This document shows positions 1-6,415 of a DNA stretch of 6,415 bases, piece by piece. Source of the stretch: Candidatus Krumholzibacteriia bacterium. Lineage in GTDB: Bacteria; Krumholzibacteriota; Krumholzibacteriia; LZORAL124-64-63. Under the pieces are notes generated by a model. The model ran no database searches. It was not told where the DNA came from and saw only the letters and a program-made list of their open reading frames with translations. The translations under genes and the position numbers were made by a program. The first letter of the stretch is position 1. Each line of letters begins with the position of its first letter. The stretch covers positions 1 to 6,415 of the forward strand of contig JACZKN010000370.1 of NCBI GenBank assembly GCA_014859985.1. Reading direction: 5' to 3'.

Positions 1-730
1 AGTCGGCGTAGCCGGGCGGCGCGTTCAGTCCCGTGCCCACCGCGGTGCCGCCCAGGGCCAGTTCGTGCAGGCCCGCAGCCGCCCAGGCGATGCGGGCGCG
101 GGCGGCGACGACCTGGTGCGCCCAGCCGGAGACCTCCTGGCCCAGGGTAAGCGGCACGGCGTCCATCAGGTGCGTGCGGCCGGTCTTGATCAGCGGGGCC
201 CAGGCCTCGGCCCGGCCGCGCAGCGCGGCGGCCAGGGTGTCGAGGGCGGGCAGGAGCCGACCGGCGGTCCCGGCCAGCAGGGCCACGTGCATCGCCGTGG
301 GAAAGACGTCGTTGGTGGATTGGCCCCGGTTGACGTGGTCGTTCGGGTGCACGGGCTCCCGGCCGCCGCGGCCGGCGCCGGCCAGCTCGTTGGCCCGGCC
401 GGCGATGACCTCGTTGGCATTCATGTGGGTCTGGGTGCCGCTGCCGCTCTGCCACGGACCCAGGGGGAAGTGGTCGTCCAGGTCGCCGGCGGCCACCTCG
501 TCGGCCGCCCGGCGGATCAGGTCGCCACGGCGCGCATCCAGGCCGCCCGTGGCCACCAGCGCCTCGGCGGCGCAGGCCTTGACTAGGCCCAGGGCGCGGA
601 TGAAGGCGCTCGGGAACCGGCCCTGGTCCGCGCCGTAGCCGGCCAGCGCCCGGGCGGTCTGGGCGCCCCAATAGCGGTCGGCCGGCACGTCGACCGGGCC
701 CAGGCTGTCGGTCTCGCGGCGGGTGGCCAA
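1..730 (-). CDS. fumC: Class II fumarate hydratase, N-terminal 243 residues (cut by window edge)
   Basis: This enzyme reversibly hydrates fumarate to L-malate in the TCA cycle, in the cytoplasm, as an iron-independent homotetramer. Visible motifs match FumC: DVPADRYWGAQT (residues 14-25), the substrate-binding GSGTQTHMNANEV (96-108), HPNDHVNRGQSTNDVFPTAM (128-147), GRTHLMDAVPLTLGQE (184-199) with the His187 equivalent to the FumC catalytic-dyad His, and ELALGGTAVGTGLNAPPGYA (223-242). GSGTQ and GRTHLMDA favour fumarase over aspartase, which usually has GAGTS in the first motif. The family is about 460 residues long, so roughly the C-terminal half, including the SSxMPxKxNP loop with the catalytic Ser, lies left of the window. 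The start is TTG at 728-730, chosen because AAGGAGG (738-744) lies 7 nt upstream and the protein then begins exactly where FumC proteins do; no ATG is available nearby. It follows msrC on the same strand by 26 nt. Identification is firm; the start is likely. Confidence 0.93.
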   Translation of the reverse strand, partial: MATRRETDSLGPVDVPADRYWGAQTARALAGYGADQGRFPSAFIRALGLVKACAAEALVATGGLDARRGDLIRRAADEVAAGDLDDHFPLGPWQSGSGTQTHMNANEVIAGRANELAGAGRGGREPVHPNDHVNRGQSTNDVFPTAMHVALLAGTAGRLLPALDTLAAALRGRAEAWAPLIKTGRTHLMDAVPLTLGQEVSGWAHQVVAARARIAWAAAGLHELALGGTAVGTGLNAPPGYAD

Positions 731-737
731 GGCGGGG

Positions 738-744
738 CCTCCTT
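738..744 (-). promoter_or_regulatory. Strong ribosome binding site that fixes the TTG start of fumC
   Basis: Read on the minus strand, AAGGAGG stands 7 nt before the TTG at 728-730. It is an almost full anti-16S match and is the main evidence for a TTG start. It lies in the 26-nt gap between the msrC stop and fumC, which suggests translation of both from one transcript. Confidence 0.8.
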
Positions 745-756
745 CGGGCGCGGGGC

Positions 757-1236
757 TCAGCCGTGGATCAGGGCCACGACGCGTTCCAGTCCGGCGCGAT
801 CGGCCTCGCCGAAGGCGTCGGGCCGGTCCGAGTCCACGTCGAGCACGCCGACCACGGTGCCGGCGGCATCCCGCAGGGGCACCACGATCTCGCTGCGGCT
901 GCGCTCGTCGCAGGCCACGTGGCCGGGGAAGGCGTGCACGTCGGGCACGATGACCGATGCGCCGCGGCGCACCCCTTCCCAGCAGACCCCGTCGGGCCCG
1001 GGCAGCACGGCGCAGGCCAGCGGACCCTGGTACGGGCCCACCGCCAGGCGGTCGCCCCGCAGCAGGTAGAAACCGGTCCAGAAGAAATGGGGCATCTTGT
1101 GGTGGAGCAGGGCGCAGGCCGTGGCCATGCGGGCAACGGGATCGTCGGCGGCCTTGGGCCCCTCGTGGAACAGGGCCTGCAGCTGCTCGGCGATGCGCGC
1201 ATAGCGGCCGGCGAGGTGCGCAGGGGTGGCGCTCAC
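757..1236 (-). CDS. msrC: Free methionine-(R)-sulfoxide reductase (GAF domain)
   Basis: A 159-residue cytoplasmic enzyme that reduces free L-methionine-(R)-sulfoxide to methionine, normally with thioredoxin as the final reductant. It is a single GAF domain. The family's three redox cysteines are present as Cys75 (LAC), Cys85 (GVC) and Cys109 (VACD), with spacings of 10 and 24 residues, the same as Cys84, Cys94 and Cys118 of E. coli fRMsr. Other family marks are MPHFFWTGFYLL (48-59), GPYQGPLAC (67-75), DVHAFPGHVACD (99-110), SEIVVPL (115-121) with the acidic Glu116, and GVLDVDS (130-136). The start is GTG at 1234-1236, with AGAGGA (1243-1248) 6 nt upstream. The same frame stays open to an ATG at 1434, but that would add 66 residues of GC-rich non-conserved sequence with no family counterpart. 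It is probably co-transcribed with fumC. Function is well supported by the intact cysteines. Confidence 0.93.
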   Translation of the reverse strand: MSATPAHLAGRYARIAEQLQALFHEGPKAADDPVARMATACALLHHKMPHFFWTGFYLLRGDRLAVGPYQGPLACAVLPGPDGVCWEGVRRGASVIVPDVHAFPGHVACDERSRSEIVVPLRDAAGTVVGVLDVDSDRPDAFGEADRAGLERVVALIHG

Positions 1237-1242
1237 GGCGGA

Positions 1243-1248
1243 TCCTCT
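1243..1248 (-). promoter_or_regulatory. Ribosome binding site supporting the GTG start of msrC
   Basis: AGAGGA on the minus strand lies 6 nt before the GTG at 1234-1236. It supports the 159-aa form over the 225-aa reading that starts at 1434. Confidence 0.65.
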
Positions 1249-1298
1249 CGGGTTCGGGTCTCCGCCGCACAGGTAAGCGCACCCGGGGCCCCGCGGCA

Positions 1299-1332
1299 AG
1301 GGGCCGCGGCGGAACAGGGGCCGCGGCGGAAC
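1299..1332. repeat. Perfect tandem repeat, 2 x 17 bp, in the divergent intergenic region
   Basis: The 17-mer AGGGGCCGCGGCGGAAC occurs twice with no gap, at 1299-1315 and 1316-1332. A 9-nt partial match (AGGGGCCGC) recurs at 1365-1373. The repeat lies between the divergent starts of msrC (1236) and the OmpA-type lipoprotein (1452). It could be a tandem protein-binding site for either gene or simply a slippage duplication in GC-rich DNA; the sequence does not decide. Apart from this repeat and the candidate promoter at 1360-1389, I see nothing else in 1237-1451. Confidence 0.8.
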
Positions 1333-1359
1333 CCGGCGCCCTTGCCCGCGGTTTCCCGC

Positions 1360-1389
1360 TGGACAGGGGCCGCCGCCCTGCGGCATCAT
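1360..1389 (+). promoter_or_regulatory. Candidate sigma70-type promoter for the OmpA-family lipoprotein
   Basis: TGGACA (1360-1365, 5 of 6 matches to the -35 consensus) is followed after 18 nt by CATCAT (1384-1389, 4 of 6 matches to the -10 consensus). Transcription would start near 1396, giving a leader of about 55 nt. The -10 match is modest, so this is a candidate only. No equally good promoter was seen on the minus strand for msrC. Confidence 0.35.
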
Positions 1390-1451
1390 CACCGGTCCGC
1401 GGCGGAGACCCGCCGTCTCCGCAGGCACCACCACGCGAAAGGAACCAGCCC

Positions 1452-2129
1452 ATGAACACCTTGGCGAAGGGGACGGCCATCGTCCTTGCGGCCGCCGTGC
1501 TCGCGGCCGGCCTGGCCGGCTGCGCCAGCATGAGCAACCAGCAGAAGGGGGCCGTCATCGGCGCCGGCAGCGGCGCCGTGATCGGCGGCGTCATCGGCAA
1601 CCAGGCCGGCAACACCGCCGTCGGCGCCATCATCGGGGCGGCCGTCGGCGGCGCGGCCGGGGCCTACATCGGCAACTACATGGACGACCAGGCAGAGGAG
1701 ATCGAACGGGATCTCGAGGGTGCCACGGTCGAGCGCGTCGGCGAGGGCATCAAGATCACCTTCGACTCGGGCATCCTGTTCGCCGTCGACCGGTCGGAAC
1801 TGCAGCCGGCGGCCCAGCAGAACCTGGCCGACCTGGCGGTCATCCTCAACAAGTATGCCGACACCGCGGTCCTCATCGAGGGCCACACCGACTCCTCCGG
1901 CAGCGACGACTACAACCTCGGCCTGTCCCGCAACCGGGCGCAGGCGGTGGCCAACCATCTCGAGGGCCTGCAGGTCCTGCCCACGCGCTTCACCATCATG
2001 GGCTACGGCGAGAGCCAGCCGGTGGCCGACAACGCCACGGCGCAGGGCCGGGCGGCCAACCGCCGGGTCGAGCTGGCCATCATGGCCAACGACAAGCTGA
2101 AGAAGGCGGCCCAGGAGCAGGCCCGCTGA
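1452..2129 (+). CDS. OmpA-family outer-membrane lipoprotein with glycine zipper
   Basis: A 225-residue envelope protein. Residues 1-24 form a lipoprotein signal peptide: a lysine near the start, a hydrophobic core, and the lipobox LAGC with Cys24 as the lipidated residue. Ala at +2 gives no inner-membrane retention signal. Residues 33-75 are a glycine-zipper segment with GxxxG-like spacing (GAVIGAGSGAVIGGVIGN and more) that may insert in or associate with membrane. Residues about 100-212 are an OmpA C-terminal domain: FDSGILFAVDRSEL, then IEGHTDSSGSDDYN and LSRNRAQAV. Asp147 and Arg162 have the 15-residue spacing of the OmpA residues that bind meso-diaminopimelate, so peptidoglycan binding is likely. 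AAAGGA (1438-1443) precedes the ATG by 8 nt. The architecture resembles YiaD-type lipoproteins and is related to Pal; it probably tethers the outer membrane to the wall. No tol genes are adjacent, so it should not be called pal. Confidence 0.92.
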   Translation: MNTLAKGTAIVLAAAVLAAGLAGCASMSNQQKGAVIGAGSGAVIGGVIGNQAGNTAVGAIIGAAVGGAAGAYIGNYMDDQAEEIERDLEGATVERVGEGIKITFDSGILFAVDRSELQPAAQQNLADLAVILNKYADTAVLIEGHTDSSGSDDYNLGLSRNRAQAVANHLEGLQVLPTRFTIMGYGESQPVADNATAQGRAANRRVELAIMANDKLKKAAQEQAR

Positions 2130-2165
2130 CCGGACTTCCCGGCCGGTTGCAGGCGGAGGTGTGGA

Positions 2166-2366
2166 TTGGCGTGCTTCCCGGCCAGCCCAGCCCGGGGGTC
2201 GTCCCCGGTCCGGTTGCGCGGGCGGCCGATCGGGGCGGCCCTCGTCCTGGTCCTGGCCCTGGGCGGAGCCCCGACCGGCGCGGTGCCGCCCCTGCCATCC
2301 GGGCCCTGGACCCCGACACCCGCGTCGTCATGGCCTCCGGCTTCACCGCCGACCACGCCGGCCTGA
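2166..2366 (+). CDS. Doubtful short open frame with strong RBS and signal-like start
   Basis: A 66-codon frame begins with TTG at 2166, and GGAGGT (2155-2160) lies 5 nt upstream. Its first third has arginines (Arg16, Arg18, Arg20) followed by a hydrophobic stretch, IGAALVLVLALGG (22-34), and then a Pro/Gly/Ala-rich sequence, resembling a signal peptide. The rest is low complexity and overlaps, in another frame, the receiver-like fragment at 2294-2359. The 3' part of this frame therefore looks like a shadow. It could be the remnant start of a secreted protein, a short peptide gene, or chance. I do not recognise it and treat it as weak. Confidence 0.18.
   Translation: MACFPASPARGSSPVRLRGRPIGAALVLVLALGGAPTGAVPPLPSGPWTPTPASSWPPASPPTTPA
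2192..2208. other. Small inverted repeat after the lipoprotein gene, possible hairpin
   Basis: CCGGGG (2192-2197) and CCCCGG (2203-2208) form a perfect 6-bp stem around a 5-nt loop, 63 nt past the lipoprotein stop. No T-run follows, so it is not a standard intrinsic terminator. It may help end or protect the transcript, or may simply reflect base composition. Confidence 0.25.
2294..2359 (+). pseudogene. Possible relic of a response-regulator receiver domain (about 22 codons)
   Basis: In the frame beginning at 2294 the DNA reads A-IRALDPDTRVVMASGFTAD-HA. This closely resembles the alpha4-to-beta4 part of receiver (REC) domains of response regulators and hybrid kinases, where LDPDxRVVxxSGF/Y is common and the Ser is the conserved Ser/Thr of the phosphorylation switch. 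Neither the upstream part (the acidic pocket and phospho-acceptor Asp) nor the downstream KP motif is present in any frame nearby; the frame ends at the stop 2414-2416, inside the mccB promoter. The simplest reading is a decayed leftover of a lost two-component gene. The match rests on family knowledge from a short stretch and could be chance. Confidence 0.4.
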
Positions 2367-2388
2367 CGCCGGGGCGCCCGCCCTGCGG

Positions 2389-2417
2389 TGGACCCGTGCG
2401 CGCCCGTCGGCTATAAT
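2389..2417 (+). promoter_or_regulatory. Strong sigma70-type promoter of the mccB-liuC-mccA operon
   Basis: TGGACC (2389-2394, 4 of 6 matches to the -35 consensus) lies exactly 17 nt before a perfect TATAAT (2412-2417). A/T-rich hexamers are rare in this window, so the perfect -10 box stands out. Transcription would start near 2424, giving a leader of about 52 nt before the ATG at 2476. The predicted start is 3 nt before the leader hairpin, so the hairpin would be transcribed. This promoter also rules out an upstream extension of mccB into 2161-2475. Confidence 0.65.
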
Positions 2418-2426
2418 GCCGCCGGT

Positions 2427-2448
2427 GCGGGGCGCCGGAGCGCCCCGC
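2427..2448. promoter_or_regulatory. Perfect 9-bp inverted repeat in the mccB leader
   Basis: GCGGGGCGC (2427-2435) and GCGCCCCGC (2440-2448) are perfect complements around the 4-nt loop CGGA. It lies just past the predicted transcription start and 27 nt before the ATG, ahead of the ribosome site. As DNA it could be an operator for a dimeric repressor, as MerR-type LiuR acts in other bacteria. As RNA it would be a very stable 5' hairpin protecting the transcript or tuning initiation. There is no T-run, so attenuation by intrinsic termination is unlikely. Confidence 0.55.
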
Positions 2449-2475
2449 GGGCCGTACCATGCCCGGGGAGGACGG

Positions 2476-4083
<1,608 letters not shown>

Positions 4084-4102
4084 CCCGGACCAAGGAGCGA
4101 CG

Positions 4103-4975
4103 ATGGCCGTACGGCAGCAGCTGCAGGGGCGGGTCCTGGTCGTGACCCTGGACTTCCCGGCGGTGCGCAACGCCCTGGACCGCGCGGCCATGGCGCAGTT
4201 GCGGGACCTCTTCGAGTCCCTGGGGGCCCGCGAGCCGCTGCCCCCCGGACCGGGGCCGGCGGACTGCGGACCCCAGGGGTCCTGCCGGCCCCACGCGGTG
4301 GTGCTGCGGGCGGCGGGCGAGGTGTTCTGCGCCGGCGCCCACCTGGGCGAGATGCGGCGCCTGGGCCAGGCCGACTACGGCACCAACTTGTCGGCGGCCC
4401 TGGACATGGGCGCCATGTTCCGGGCGGTGCGCAACTTCCCGGGTCCGGTGGTGGCCCGGGTGCAGGGGCCGGCCTACGGGGGCGGCGTGGGCCTGGTCGC
4501 GGCCTGCGACCTGGTGGTGGCCGCGCCGCGGGTCCGCTTCGCCTTCACCGAGGTGCGGCTGGGGCTGGTCCCGGGGGTCATCGCGCCCCTGGTCATCGAG
4601 CGCATCGGTGCGGCGGCCGCGCGGGCGGCGTTCCTGGCCGGCGAGCCCCTGGACGCGGCGGCAGCCCTGCGCCTGGGTCTGATCGACCGGCTGGCCGTGG
4701 CGGACGAGGCCCTGGACGAGACGGTGGAGGCGACGGTGGGCGCGCTCCTGGCCGGAGGGCCGGCCGCCCTGGGCCAGGTCAAGTCCCTGGTGGACGGGGT
4801 CCAGACCCTGGGCCTGTCCCGCAGCGCGGAGCTGTGCGCCCGCATGATCGCCCAGGCCCGCACCGGGACCGAAGGGCAGGCGGCCCTGGCGGCCTTCGCC
4901 GCCCAGCGACCCTCGCCCTGGGCCCAGGACGAGCCGTGGCGGCTGCCGCCCCTTTGCGAAACGGAGACCACGTGA
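4103..4975 (+). CDS. liuC: Enoyl-CoA hydratase family, probable methylglutaconyl-CoA hydratase
   Basis: This 290-residue crotonase-fold enzyme would convert 3-methylglutaconyl-CoA, the MCC product, to 3-hydroxy-3-methylglutaryl-CoA. The oxyanion-hole strand is FCAGAHLGEM (75-84). GPAYGGGVGLVAACDLVVA (122-140) and FAFTEVRLGLVPGVIAPLVIERIG (146-169) closely resemble bacterial LiuC. As in that group, the first classical hydratase Glu is Gly130 (GVG), while the second is kept as Glu150 (TEV). FAAQRPSPW (265-273) matches the family's usual C-terminus, and 17 further residues follow. Oddities are His80 where the family normally has Asp (AGAD), and an extra Pro/Gly/Cys-rich segment at residues about 45-64 whose DNA is rich in inverted repeats. 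AAGGAG (4092-4097) precedes the ATG by 5 nt. The gene is 19 nt after mccB and overlaps mccA by 4 nt. The family is certain; the exact substrate is inferred from position. Confidence 0.88.
   Translation: MAVRQQLQGRVLVVTLDFPAVRNALDRAAMAQLRDLFESLGAREPLPPGPGPADCGPQGSCRPHAVVLRAAGEVFCAGAHLGEMRRLGQADYGTNLSAALDMGAMFRAVRNFPGPVVARVQGPAYGGGVGLVAACDLVVAAPRVRFAFTEVRLGLVPGVIAPLVIERIGAAAARAAFLAGEPLDAAAALRLGLIDRLAVADEALDETVEATVGALLAGGPAALGQVKSLVDGVQTLGLSRSAELCARMIAQARTGTEGQAALAAFAAQRPSPWAQDEPWRLPPLCETETT
4243..4292. repeat. Cluster of inverted repeats inside the hydratase gene
   Basis: Three perfect inverted repeats sit within 50 nt. CCCCGG-A-CCGGGG spans 4243-4255. GGACCCC-A-GGGGTCC spans 4268-4282. GGGGCCGGC (4252-4260) pairs with GCCGGCCCC (4284-4292), enclosing the second one. 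As RNA, the 9-bp outer stem and an inner stem of 6 bp with a CAG loop could stack, with a 7-nt bulge on one side. The cluster coincides with codons 47-64 of the hydratase, the segment that looks inserted compared with relatives. High GC makes short palindromes common, but nested ones of 9 and 7 bp in one place are less so. Confidence 0.7.
4963..4975 (+). promoter_or_regulatory. RBS and 4-nt stop/start overlap coupling liuC to mccA
   Basis: GGAG (4963-4966) lies 5 nt before the GTG at 4972-4974. That GTG shares its last two bases with the TGA stop of the hydratase (4973-4975). Such GTGA overlaps usually mean the downstream gene is read by ribosomes finishing the upstream one, which would tie MccA output to the hydratase. 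Confidence 0.75.
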
Positions 4976-6415
4976 GCGGGACCTTGCGACCCCTCGGCAG
5001 GATCCTGGTGGCCAACCGCGGCGAGATCGCCGTGCGGGTGATCCGCGCCTGCCGCGAGCTGGGCATCGCCTCGGTGGCGGTGGCCTCGGAGGCCGACACG
5101 GCCGCCATGCACGCGCACCTGGCCGACGAGGTGGTGGTGATCGGACCACCCGAGCCGGCCCTCAGCTACCTGGACCAGGGGCGCATCCTGGCGGCGGCCA
5201 AGGCCACGCAGGCGGACGCGGTCCACCCGGGCTACGGGTTCCTGGCCGAGAACGCCGGCTTCGCCCGGGCCTGCGACCAGGCGGGCCTGGTCTTTATCGG
5301 GCCCGACCCGGCGACCATCGACGCCATGGGCGAGAAGACCGCCGCCCGGGCCCTGATGGAGCGGGCCGGGGTGCCGGTGGTGCCGGGGGCCCTGCTGCCG
5401 GAGCCGGGCACGGACGGCGCCCTGGACCCGGACGCGGTGCGGGACGCCGCCCGGGCGGTGGGTTTTCCCCTGATGGTCAAGGCCGCCTTCGGCGGCGGCG
5501 GCAAGGGCATGCGTCTGGTGCGCGATCCCGCCGCCCTGGTCGCCGCCTGCGAGGCCGCCGCCCGGGAAGCGACGAAGGCCTTCGGCAACGGCAAGGTGTA
5601 CCTCGAGAAGTTCATCGAGCGGCCGCGCCACGTGGAGTTCCAGATCTTCGGCGACCGCCACGGCGGGGCGGTGCACCTGTTCGAACGCGAATGCTCGGTG
5701 CAGCGCCGCCACCAGAAGATCATCGAGGAGACGCCGTCACCGGCGCTGGGGCCGGACCTGCGCGCCCGCATGGGCGAGGCGGCGGTGGCCGCGGCCCGGG
5801 CCGTCCGCTACGTGGGCGCCGGCACGGTGGAGTTCCTGCTGGGCACCGGCGGCGGCTTCCATTTCCTGGAGATGAACACCCGCCTGCAGGTGGAGCATCC
5901 GGTCACCGAACTGGTCACGGGCCAGGACCTGGTGCGGGCGCAGATCCGCGTGGCCGAGGGGCACCCCCTGCCCTGGCGCCAAGAGGACCTGGTCGCCCGG
6001 GGCCACGCCCTCGAGTGCCGCATCTACGCCGAGGACCCGGAGCACGGGTTCCTGCCTTCGCTGGGCGTGCTGGCGGACTTGGCCGAGCCCTCCGGTCCGG
6101 GCGTGCGCATCGACACCGGCGTGCGCGCCGGCGACGAGATCTCCATGCACTACGACCCCCTGATCGCCAAGCTCAGCGTCCACGCCGCCGACCGCCCGGC
6201 GGCCATCGCCCGGGCCCGGGCCGCGCTGCGCGGCTACGCGGTGCTGGGCGTGGCCACCAACGTGGAGTACCTGGACGCGATCCTGGCCGATCCGGCCTTC
6301 GCCGCGGGGGACCTGCACACCGGGTTCCTGGAGGAGCGGCTGGCCGGCTGGACCAGCGCCTGCGCCGGGGACGCCGGCCTGGCCCTGGCCCTGGCCGCGG
6401 TCGCGGAACACGAAC
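4972..6415 (+). CDS. mccA: Acyl-CoA (3-methylcrotonyl-CoA) carboxylase biotin subunit, N-terminal 481 residues
   Basis: The biotin carboxylase half carboxylates biotin using ATP and bicarbonate, and passes CO2 to the MccB active site. The fragment covers the BC domain: N-terminal ILVANRGEIAVRVIRACRELG (11-31), PGYGFLAEN (86-94), ATP-grasp Lys122 and Lys170 (compare E. coli AccC Lys116 and Lys159), the glycine loop GGGGKGMR (174-181), ERPRHVEFQ with His220, QRRHQK with Lys249 (compare His209 and Lys238), Glu287, and EMNTRLQVEH with Glu300, Asn302, Arg304 and Glu308, then ECRIYAEDP with Arg350 and MHYDPLIAKL (392-401). All catalytic positions I can place are intact. The MccB-binding and biotinyl (AMKM) domains lie beyond the window. 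The start is GTG at 4972, overlapping the hydratase stop (GTGA), with GGAG (4963-4966) 5 nt upstream; this indicates translational coupling. Sequence alone would also allow propionyl- or acetyl-CoA carboxylase; mccB in the operon decides. Confidence 0.92.
   Translation, partial: MSGTLRPLGRILVANRGEIAVRVIRACRELGIASVAVASEADTAAMHAHLADEVVVIGPPEPALSYLDQGRILAAAKATQADAVHPGYGFLAENAGFARACDQAGLVFIGPDPATIDAMGEKTAARALMERAGVPVVPGALLPEPGTDGALDPDAVRDAARAVGFPLMVKAAFGGGGKGMRLVRDPAALVAACEAAAREATKAFGNGKVYLEKFIERPRHVEFQIFGDRHGGAVHLFERECSVQRRHQKIIEETPSPALGPDLRARMGEAAVAAARAVRYVGAGTVEFLLGTGGGFHFLEMNTRLQVEHPVTELVTGQDLVRAQIRVAEGHPLPWRQEDLVARGHALECRIYAEDPEHGFLPSLGVLADLAEPSGPGVRIDTGVRAGDEISMHYDPLIAKLSVHAADRPAAIARARAALRGYAVLGVATNVEYLDAILADPAFAAGDLHTGFLEERLAGWTSACAGDAGLALALAAVAEHE

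Noticed and set aside
33..638. Plus-strand frames at 33-638 and 65-586
   Set aside because: Antisense to the conserved fumarase; compositionally biased shadows.
1237..1434. N-terminal extension of msrC to the ATG at 1434
   Set aside because: 66 extra residues with no family counterpart. The GTG at 1234-1236 has AGAGGA at 6 nt and gives the normal family length.
957..1451. Upstream extension of the lipoprotein frame to 957
   Set aside because: It would bury the lipoprotein signal peptide 165 residues inside the protein and overlap msrC. The ATG at 1452 has a good ribosome site.
763..1455. 230-codon plus-strand frame opposite msrC
   Set aside because: Antisense to a gene with all three catalytic cysteines conserved; no domain recognised.
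2129..2147. Inverted repeat ACCGG / CCGGT at the lipoprotein stop, as a terminator
   Set aside because: Only 5 bp, a 9-nt loop and no T-run; too weak to call a terminator.
2135..2217. Short repeated words CTTCCCGGCC (2135 and 2174) and CCGGTTGC (2143 and 2210) as a repeat element
   Set aside because: 8-10 nt GC-rich words recur by chance in DNA of this composition, and the spacings differ.
2161..2475. In-frame upstream extension of mccB starting near 2161
   Set aside because: The added 105 residues are low complexity and have no counterpart in MccB. A promoter lies inside the extension, and the ATG at 2476 has its own ribosome site and matches the family N-terminus.

Overview
The window is very GC-rich bacterial chromosomal DNA with strong G/C bias at third codon positions. 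A lipoprotein with an OmpA-type peptidoglycan-binding domain implies a Gram-negative envelope with an outer membrane. The phylum cannot be fixed from the sequence alone. A GC-rich proteobacterium, a myxobacterial or gemmatimonad-type lineage, or an FCB-type lineage would all fit. No rRNA, tRNA, CRISPR array, phage gene or insertion sequence was found. Because of the high GC, long open frames run on both strands, and most of them are shadows.

Left part (1-1236, minus strand): a likely two-gene unit is transcribed leftward. It holds a free methionine-(R)-sulfoxide reductase of the GAF type (msrC, GTG start, 159 aa), followed after 26 nt by a class II fumarase (fumC, TTG start, truncated by the window edge after 243 residues). 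The fumarase has no nearby ATG, so an ATG-based gene search would miss it.

Middle (1237-2475): a 215-nt divergent intergenic region carries a perfect 2 x 17 bp tandem repeat and a plausible promoter. It leads to a 225-aa lipoprotein with a glycine zipper and an OmpA C-terminal domain. After it come 346 nt without a convincing intact gene. This stretch contains a small hairpin, a short open frame with a strong ribosome site, a fragment that reads like a piece of a response-regulator receiver domain, and a promoter with a perfect TATAAT box followed by a perfect 9-bp leader hairpin.

Right part (2476-6415, plus strand): a compact operon carries the middle steps of leucine catabolism. The genes are mccB/liuB (carboxyltransferase subunit of 3-methylcrotonyl-CoA carboxylase), a liuC-type methylglutaconyl-CoA hydratase, and mccA/liuD (biotin carboxylase subunit, cut by the window edge before its biotin-carrier domain). 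Gaps are 19 nt and then a 4-nt overlap. MccA and MccB would carboxylate 3-methylcrotonyl-CoA to 3-methylglutaconyl-CoA, and the hydratase would convert that to HMG-CoA. Isovaleryl-CoA dehydrogenase (liuA), HMG-CoA lyase (liuE) and a regulator (liuR) are not in view.

I see no wholly new system here. The oddest feature is an extra segment of about 20 residues in the hydratase, whose DNA consists largely of nested and adjacent inverted repeats.
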